A DNA stretch of 64,000 nt. Origin: Pleurotus djamor (lineage: Eukaryota > Basidiomycota > Agaricomycetes > Agaricales > Pleurotaceae). A program made the translations under genes and the position numbers. The stretch covers positions 93,456-157,455 of the forward strand of contig JAPEVF010000032.1 of the NCBI GenBank assembly GCA_029747585.1. The letters run 5' to 3'. The first letter of the stretch is position 1. The number at the start of each line of letters is the position of its first letter. This document shows positions 57,112-64,000 of this stretch, piece by piece. The notes beneath the pieces were generated by a model. It saw nothing but the letters and a program-made list of their open reading frames with translations, was not told the DNA's origin and did no database searches.

Positions 57112-58860
57112 ACATATGCAAGAGCTGTTCATCATCACTATTTTGGCATCAACGCCGTGGATATCTTGAGTCAGAAGCTGTATCATTGGCAGCCGCATTG
57201 AGGACTTGGAAAATGAAATCATAGATGGACATAGATTTAGCAATCAGCTTGAAACCCCGCCTGACGTTCCATGCAAGCATCACTGCCTCCACTGGCACAA
57301 TCGCTTTCCAAGCCTCGCCAGCCCAAGTCCTGACCGCACAACAAAGCCATCGCAGCATCGTCAAGGACTCGAGGTCGCGCCGAATACTCACAGACATCGA
57401 GAGATCCCCCGCATATACCCCACGCAATTCAGTCTATTCCCCAACTAGCAACGTACAAAAGAACATGCATCGCGGCGACTAATAGTAAAGAGTCCGTTTC
57501 TCCCTCCACGGTCAGACGATCATCGCGTTGACTATAGTACTGACCCAGACTCATCGCGGTCAGACAGTCCAACCGTTCCCTGCGCATCTTCGCCGCCCCG
57601 CCGCCTCCACAACCCTTGCGCTCGTGTCCAAGTCTCCACTTTTCCTTCATGCGACAACCATCCACACCCACCTAGTCGCGCCGCCGGACCATTCTGTCCC
57701 TCTCCATTCCCCGGATGGTGCCCATTCCTTCCTATCCATCCCTTCCAAATCCATGCCCCCACGCGGGCTCCCCTGCCATACCAGTGTTGTGTCGCCGCTG
57801 TGTTCGAGTCTTCCGTGGCATCCATGTCGTAGCTATCTTCGTCGTTCGACCGAGCTAGAAAACAAATAAAAACTTTTTGAATTGTATGCGTGGAAATTGA
57901 GAGAGAGAGAGAAAAAAAGTTTCCGAGTAATAGAGGGGGAGAAAGCGAGTGCACAAGGTATGCGCCACTTTCCCTGGCATCGTACAAGGTGTAGCAAGTA
58001 TACAAAGGGTTCAAAATGGATCGCAAGGGCGCCGAAATCCGTAAAAAGCCCCGACGCATATGGAAGTGAAAAAAGCAAGAGAGCTAAGTTATCGTAAAAG
58101 TGAGAGGGAGAGTGTAGTAGGGCTGGATATTGTCCTTGCGGGGAGAGATCTTCGGATGAGGCGCGTAACATCAAGGCAAAGTACGAAGAGGGAGAGGAAA
58201 AGAGTCCGTTGGCTACGAATACGAGCACAAATGATGGAAAGGATGGGCAAGGGAGGGAAGAAGATGGGTGCGTGCAAGGGGGAATCAATGTGGAAAAGAA
58301 GGGAAGGCGGCATCGATGAACATCGAACGTGAACGAAGAGCAGCAAAGTGCAAAGAAAGATGGAGTGGAACGACGAGGTGGTGGAAGAAAGGAGACAACG
58401 TGAATTTGGCGCCGATGCTCACCTCTGCTCGTTCACCACCACCATCCATGACCCCACGCTCTTTCATCCTTGGCTACACTCGAGCTCAAGGCCGCTCGGA
58501 CTAGAACAAGAGTAAATGTGAGTTTTTCTTTCGTCTCTCATCAAGTCCAAAAGCACTTACCTGTCGGCTTGTAGCTATACTCAATCGCCTCGGTGGAAAA
58601 GCAAAAGAACGCATGTCAATTCCAGTGAGTAATTTACAGGATATAGATGCTTTGTTATAGCTCACCTACTTACGTGCAGTCTACCCTACCGATCCCTCTC
58701 CAACCGTAATCTACGTCCAAGCCTACCCGGCCCTTCTTCCTTTCCTCCCGATCGGAGACCTGTGCTGCGGTTCACAGTGAGTACAACAACATGTGGACGA
58801 ATNAAAAAAGGCGTACTGATGATACGCAGACGTCTAGGAACCTTCTTGCTGGCTACCTTT
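57112..58860. other. 1.7 kb, no gene recognised
   Basis: A minus-strand frame at 57149-57427 (92 codons) and another at 57532-58059 are open but resemble no known family. Part of the second covers purine/pyrimidine-biased sequence where open frames arise by composition. Donor- and acceptor-like sites exist. I make no gene call. Confidence 0.35.
57893..58380 (+). repeat. purine-rich (GA) tract
   Basis: About 490 bases in which the plus strand is dominated by G and A, starting with a GAGAGAGAGAGAAAAAAAG run at 57899 and continuing with AGAGGGAGA- and GGAAAAGA-type words. Long mirror-biased tracts can form triplex structures; a pyrimidine-rich leader or intron of a minus-strand transcript is an alternative. 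Confidence 0.6.
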
Positions 58861-58910
58861 AGCCGAGGCCCGAGAAAACAGAAATTTCGACCAGTACACG
58901 ACATGACGGA

Positions 58911-60780
58911 TACTCACCGCATCCTTTCGCAAACTTGGGCAAAGCAGGCTGGGACATGCACGAACACGGGGGTATCGACACCGTATGCCTCCGCTTCGAT
59001 GGGCTGCAGATACGGATGATAGATCGTCTAGCAAGGATGGGGTCAGTAACTACTCTCTATCCAGAGATTTCGGAGAGAACTTGGCGATAAGTACTCACAC
59101 ATGTCTTGTTACGTCCTTAATAAACATGTTTGATGCGTCAGAGTGGGTGCTTCTGGGGTTTTCGAGGGCCCGCCTCTTTGGTNGGGGGGTATGGCAGGGG
59201 CAAGTACTAAAACCTTCTTTTAGACTCGGCGTCAACAATCTGAAAGGTGACGACATAACGTACCTTTGTGTCCCTGCACAAGATCTGGGCGGACTGACAG
59301 AGGTTCGACCTCGGGAACATGGGATGTAACCTGGGAGAGGGGAAAAGCAAGAATCCATGATTTCGTGAGTAACATGAAGCGTGCTACATCAAGAATGACT
59401 CACATACGTTTCACATAGCGTTTACCGTCCCCTCTACGGCGTCCTTTGGGCGTTTCAACAAACTCGAGATTTTGCGTCGGTCCCGGTCGAAATATTGAAA
59501 TCTCACCCGAGCATCTCGTAAACTCGGCCACAAGCGGCGGTGTAACGTAGTAGCTCGGGGGTGTTGATGAATTTGGCCAGCGTTTCAACATTGTACGGAA
59601 AATCACAGATTTGTGGGATGGCCNGGGGGGGAAGGACAAAGGTAACTTGATTAATACTCGTGTCAGTGCGTTGTGGATGGTACTCAATGACTCACAGACA
59701 ACGTACCTCCTAGTGACAGCAAGAATCCCGCCGACTGGATCAGATCCGTGTGGACGATGTAGAATTTTGGCGAGGAGGTCGGGCCCTGGTCGAAATCTCC
59801 AAATCTCGCCGTAGCCCTTTGTAAACACGATCCCGTGTACCGATGGGATACAGAAGCTCGGGGGTATAGTTGGATTTGGCTAGCGTTTCGGCGTTGCTTG
59901 CTTATTCGAGCATTTGTGGCCGGCTGCGGAGAGAAGCTTTGGTAATCTGTTAAATTTTGGTGTCAGTGTGTGTGTTTTTCAACAGTACTAAACGACATGC
60001 AGGTGCCGTACCTTCATTGTACGGCACTGTTAGACCGATCCAGTGAGATTTCTCCGAGGAAACCAACATTCTGCGCGGGAAGGGGGGAAAGTGAAATCCA
60101 GATAATCTGTAAGTAAATCATCGTGTAGACATATGAAAACCACTTACTACCCGAACACCAGATAGCGTCATAGATCAACTTGGTGTCGTAATCCCGGTCG
60201 TTTTGACTTGGCCTTCAAGGAGACGATCTATGGCCTCGAATTTCGATCCCACTGGTAAGCCTTTCGTAAACTTGGATAGAGGGTGCCCATATATCCACGA
60301 GCATGGACGTATGACGATCTTGGGGTGTATATCTGTGGTAGCTCGATAATTCCAAGATTTCTCGTGCAACGGTGAGGCCGGACAAATCTACTCACGGGAG
60401 CGGTCGGAATGTAAGTAACATTCATTGAAATAAGGATTTATTGACTTGCCTATAGGTACTCCTTCGATCTTGGATGGATTCGGCGGCGATGATTAGGTGT
60501 TTCAAGCAATTTGACCAATTCGGCGCGATAAGACGGCCAATTTGGTGGAAATCCGAAAGTGGTCCCAGCCCGTCGGCGACAGCCTCGCTAGTGGCTTGTA
60601 AAACGTGGGGGTATGACAAACATGGATGAATCTTACGACCCGGATGGTGAGTGCGAGGTTTTGTGATCGTTCTCGAAGTGATTTCGTCCTAGATCATCCG
60701 AAAACACGATCAGCCCTTCGCAAACTCGGTCACAAATGGAAGGATGACATACGAGTGTGGGGATGTAACGATTTCCGGTC
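58911..60780 (-). repeat. degenerate exon-like repeat units
   Basis: At least five units on the minus strand share a core of the form CCRAGTTTRCGAAAGG, at about 58935, 59515, 59820, 60265 and 60710; the unit at about 59820 is the most diverged. Upstream of the core each carries a Tyr/Asn-x-Pro segment (NTPELL, YTPELLYP, YIPTLV, YTPQD, YHPYLQ), and the core reads RVYE/QVCER. Most are followed at once by a GTGAG- or GCGAG-type donor. The two neighbouring units near 59515 and 59820 also share about 40 bases of the following intron-like sequence. The likely reading is tandemly duplicated small exons of an unrecognised gene, or a decayed gene family. Confidence 0.5.
60003..60027. repeat. 9-bp inverted repeat with 7-nt loop
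   Basis: GTGCCGTAC (60003-60011) and GTACGGCAC (60019-60027) are exact reverse complements separated by CTTCATT. It lies between two of the degenerate repeat units. A hairpin or terminal-repeat remnant are both possible. Confidence 0.65.
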
Positions 60781-61459
60781 AAAGCTCCCAACTCCATCAG
60801 GGGCGGAGGGGGTTTGGGTTGGTCAGGAAGTGAAATGCCTACAGAAGTTCCAATAACAATGCCAGCTCTTCGTGGCCGTGACTGAACATAGCCTCATGAC
60901 GCACCATTCGGGGAGAATGATAACCGAACGGCTTCATTTAGTTTCTGTTGAGAAAAAAGAAAATTGTGCGTCCGGTCAGCGTATCTTGAATGAGCTGATC
61001 TTCCGCATGTTCAAGGGGACGCCAGTGACTTGCCAACCAAGGGGAAACACACCAAATGGGGACGAGTAGGTATACTCGAGGTCGTTGGTGAGGTTGAGTG
61101 AACTAATGAACGAGGTGAGTAACTGATGATCAAAAGTAACACCAATCTCATTACTCACAGGTACGCAATGTACTAGACAAGTTCGTTGGTGACAATGAGC
61201 AAGCCGGCAACGAGACAGGGTGAGTGTGATTGTGATTGGTCGGTTCGCTTATCGAACAATGAGGAAGCCACGGAAGAGGTCTATGATCGGGATGGGATCA
61301 GTTCAGGGGATGTCCGGTGGGTCATTATGTACATACCTGGAGGCTGGTGCTCGTCGCCGACGATGATGATAGTGAAGACGCGTCCTAAACATGAATAGGA
61401 ATTTGATAAATTGAGCTGATCAGTTATGGCCGTCCGTTTGATGATAAAAGGTTAATTGA

Positions 61460-61930
61460 AGAAGGAAGGAGACTTACCGAGTGTGTAACCGAGCTGGGTC
61501 GTTGCGCAAAAGCCAGTATCGAAGAATCTGAAAGAGTTGAGCTCAGGAGTGTGCAAGGGCTGGATCAATAGGCGAGAGTAAACGTCAGTATAAGCTCCAT
61601 GACCTTCCGAGAGAGGTCGAGCTCACCGATAGGCTCAACCGTAGAAAGTACTAGATACCTGAGAAATGATCAAAGAAAGTATAGTCAGTGAGTGTGAGTG
61701 CGAGATTCTGACAGGGAAATACACACCTCAGATGCTGGACAACGGCTCGATACAAAGGCAGAGTGCTAGTGATGAATCTATCAATCGGAGCTGGTGGAAG
61801 CGACAGGAGAAACCGAGTAGCAGAGGAGTAGATAAGATGAGAGGAAGGTAGAGAGGAAGATAAGATGAGAGAGGAGATGGGGAACTTGAGGGAAAATAGG
61901 CCCTGTATTTATAGGAAAACAGCAATGAGG
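61460..61930 (-). other. possible 5' exons of a minus-strand membrane protein
   Basis: The minus strand has a TATAAATA box (61913-61906), a pyrimidine-rich stretch, then LPPAPIDRFITSTLPLYRAV followed by VQHLR and a GTGTGT donor; an exon YLVLSTVEPIG; and an exon RFFDTGFCATTQLGYTLG with a GTAAGT donor. Downstream (about 61360-61390) an acceptor opens RVFTIIIVGDEHQPP. Each piece has plausible splice sites and hydrophobic stretches, so a multi-exon membrane protein is suspected, possibly leading into the repeat units below. No start ATG lies in frame before the first exon. Not a firm gene call. Confidence 0.3.
61830..61875 (+). repeat. short tandem duplication AGATAAGATGAGAG
   Basis: A 28-bp unit starting AGATAAGATGAGAGGA is followed directly by a partial second copy, within purine-rich sequence close to the TATA box of the suspected minus-strand gene. 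Confidence 0.7.
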
Positions 61931-62833
61931 GTGGAATTGTGCGTTTCCGAATAAACGGCTTCCTGGCCGTTGCAGAAAATTTACTGGAATGATGCCATAT
62001 CGGCTAGCAGCTAAGCGAAGGGTCTTAGCGCCGAGGGACCCACACACTAGTGAGCCAAGTGGCTGCAGGAAGCGCGATAACGAGAGGAATAGTACGACGA
62101 GGAGAGGGTTCTTTTGCTTTGCTCGCCGTCGTCCCTGTACCTTTCTGCTGGCAGTCATCGACTGGAGCACGCTGACGGTGTACTATGGGCGTCTATTTGA
62201 GCAGCTGGTGCATGAGCTGGGTGAGGTGGAGGGCAGATTTGAAGAGGAACGATGAGGAGGAAGTAGAATAGGAGCAAGAAAGGAGCGATCTGACTTGGAT
62301 GAAAATTCTTCCCGCGACTCACAATTTTCTCCAGGCACTGTCATATCCTGTCTAAACTACCCACAGACGTCCAAGTAATCATTTAATATCCCACCCCGAC
62401 CTGCTCCAAACGACGTTGAGGTGGGTTTGTGTGTTTTATTGAACCCTGAGTGACGGGCCCCTGAAGCGCTTAGCCCACTTTCGGTTCGGACTTTGAACCA
62501 CCTTCCCTTTCCTCCTCACCACCATGCTGGTTTTGCCGTCCTTGGCATCCCTGTTCATTGCGCTACGATAACGCAAACACAATATATACATTGTCTTGGG
62601 AACGGCCGCCCATTTTTTCTGTGAGTCATTCTTGCTTTTCATGGAACCGATGGACTCGACCTTTTCTTGCTACGTAGACTCGTCCACAGCCCTTTCTCTC
62701 CTTCCCTCATCGCTTTCCTTCGGCCTCCCCTTTTGTCATGTGCCACTCTCGACTCCATGCGGAGGACGAGGACAAGGGCACAACTGCGTTTTCGCACCGT
62801 TTGTTCGAGAGTGTTCCCTTTCAACTTTTATTT

Positions 62834-63645
62834 GCGCTGATACACGATGACTATACAGAAATGCTTCATTTTACTATGTACACCCCCCGAGACCTGAAGC
62901 TTGAAGGCCTGACGTGTCAAGACCGGATGACCTACAACCTCCAGTGCTGGCTTGAATGGTTAGTGCAGTAATTTGAGTTGTCTTTCTTCCGCGCTGATAT
63001 ACAATGTATATACAGAAGTTCTCCATTTTATCGGTACCTCCTGGACTGGAACACGGTGTTCTCGCAACTGAAATTTCGCGCACGTATGTGCTTTTCTCAC
63101 TTGGATTATCGGAACGCTGATTACCGATGTATATACAGAAATTCTTCATTTTATCGGTATCTGCTGCGCTCGAAGCTTAGGAGCGCGACGTCTTGATGGA
63201 TTGCAATGGGAAGCTCACGTACGTGTTTCTCTTGCCGTTTTCAGACATACTGATCAACAATGTATATATAGAAATGCTCCATTTTATCGGTGTCAACAAC
63301 GTCTCGAGTTTCCCTCTCCGCTCCGCCACGTCTGACACCCTTGAATCCATCTTTGCGACGACTCTCGATACCTTTTGGCAACTTGCTCAAGTCCTACGAA
63401 GTTGGTGTTCGCGCGGCTCTCACGACTCACAGACGAGTTCTCACCGATTTCCGCCTCGCTTGTACTTTGTATGGTGACTGGCAATACCTATTGAATCCCT
63501 CCGTGTCGACACGCCCCCTCCTGCTCCCTTCCATCTTCACCTTTGTCCTGGGCGAAATGAAATGAACCGACAATAAACATGGTGGCTCCGGGGTTGTCTC
63601 ATTGCTGACCGATGATGTCCATACAGAAATTCTCCATTATTTCTG
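62834..63645 (+). repeat. five interspersed copies of a 45-bp branch-point/acceptor repeat
   Basis: Copies at about 62834-62877, 62992-63040, 63115-63162, 63247-63294 and 63604-63645 share the form CTGAT, a short spacer, TGTATATACAG, then AAATKCTYCATTTTATCGGT. The CTGAT, about 15-20 nt before TATACAG, looks like a branch point and 3' splice site, and the bases after it would open an exon reading E-I/M-L-H-F-I-G. Sequence between copies does not repeat. They may be remnants of a duplicated exon (the EILHFI start recalls the first helix of F-box proteins) or a small dispersed repeat. Confidence 0.6.
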
Positions 63646-64000
63646 TCCTCTCCCTCTCCACTGTCTTGCCTGCCGCTGCTACTTGCTCGGGACTTGACTC
63701 TACCTTCCTGAGGACTTGCTCGCCCTTTCATCAGGCGGTTCTGTCACCACGAAGTCAGTGTTTGCGTGGCGGTGCTTCTTGGCTCTCGGAGTTGTTTGCA
63801 CCGAATATTCGGCTCTCACTGACTGACCAGTCATCTTGGGACTGGAGCCAATGGACTCGACATTCTCGTATGGTATGTCCTTTGATTATTCTGCCTCTCT
63901 CTCGTACTAAATAGTGGTATTCCAGGGAAAGTCGCTTTCGTGTACATGTTGTATCCCTAGTCTCTTTGGTAAATTGGCAGTAAATGAAGGAGGGGGTCTT
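63646..64000. other. right edge, no gene recognised
   Basis: A plus-strand open stretch continues from the last repeat copy to about 63912 with donor-like sequence near 63870, so an exon of a gene running out of the window is possible. No family is recognisable. Confidence 0.3.

Noticed and set aside
57532..58346. Long minus-strand open frames of 151-175 codons
   Set aside because: They lie in pyrimidine-biased sequence, where stop codons are rare by composition; the products are Ser/Leu/Phe-rich with no recognisable domain.

Overview
The window is nuclear DNA of a filamentous basidiomycete, most likely a mushroom-forming Agaricomycete. Genes are dense and lie on both strands. Almost all are split by introns of about 47-70 nt with GT(R)AGT-type donors and short CTNAN branch sites. 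The families (Atg8, Mad2, GSK3, Met30/SconB, TAF5, formin, Nox, GPI-anchored PEBP-like protein, TKL-type kinase with HGDLRG loop) are typical of that group. It is a draft assembly: single Ns are scattered throughout and one 805-base gap lies at 22561-23365.

Layout. 1-2934: a small uncharacterised gene, a conserved fungal protein possibly of the SnoaL/NTF2-like class, and a shorter divergent relative of the first gene. 2935-6766: no recognisable gene. 6767-23703: housekeeping block with a Rad57/XRCC3-type RAD51 paralogue, a small multi-pass membrane protein, ATG8, an SPFH/Band-7 protein, ER glucosidase I (GH63), a secreted PEBP-like protein, an RBM5/RBM10-like splicing factor, an accessory complex I subunit, COQ7, the assembly gap, and the end of a small PGG-motif protein. 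23863-33175: a tRNA-Leu, a large multidomain signalling protein (helical-bundle N-terminus, TKL-type kinase, RasGEF), Met30/SconB F-box WD40 protein and GSK3. 34595-44892: an MFS drug-type transporter, then a formin, an O-fucosyltransferase-like gene and a NADPH oxidase, all three incomplete and abutting at N-containing low-complexity sequence. 45268-51015: Mad2, TAF5, an acidic Ser-rich protein and an uncharacterised protein. 51279-57111: two tandem paralogous single-pass membrane proteins, a small acidic gene and UNC-50/Gmh1. 57112-64000: gene-poor, purine-rich and repeat-rich sequence with degenerate exon-like repeats.

There is no operon logic; genes are arranged as divergent and convergent pairs. 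Several divergent pairs share very short intergenic promoters (RBM5-like/NDUFB4-like about 100 bp, MAD2/TAF5 about 110 bp). The most unusual items are the helical-bundle/kinase/RasGEF fusion at 24149-28414, the double junction that leaves formin, fucosyltransferase and Nox all truncated around 41.8-43.9 kb, and two sets of degenerate interspersed repeats at 58.9-60.8 kb and 62.8-63.6 kb that look like duplicated exons or exon borders.
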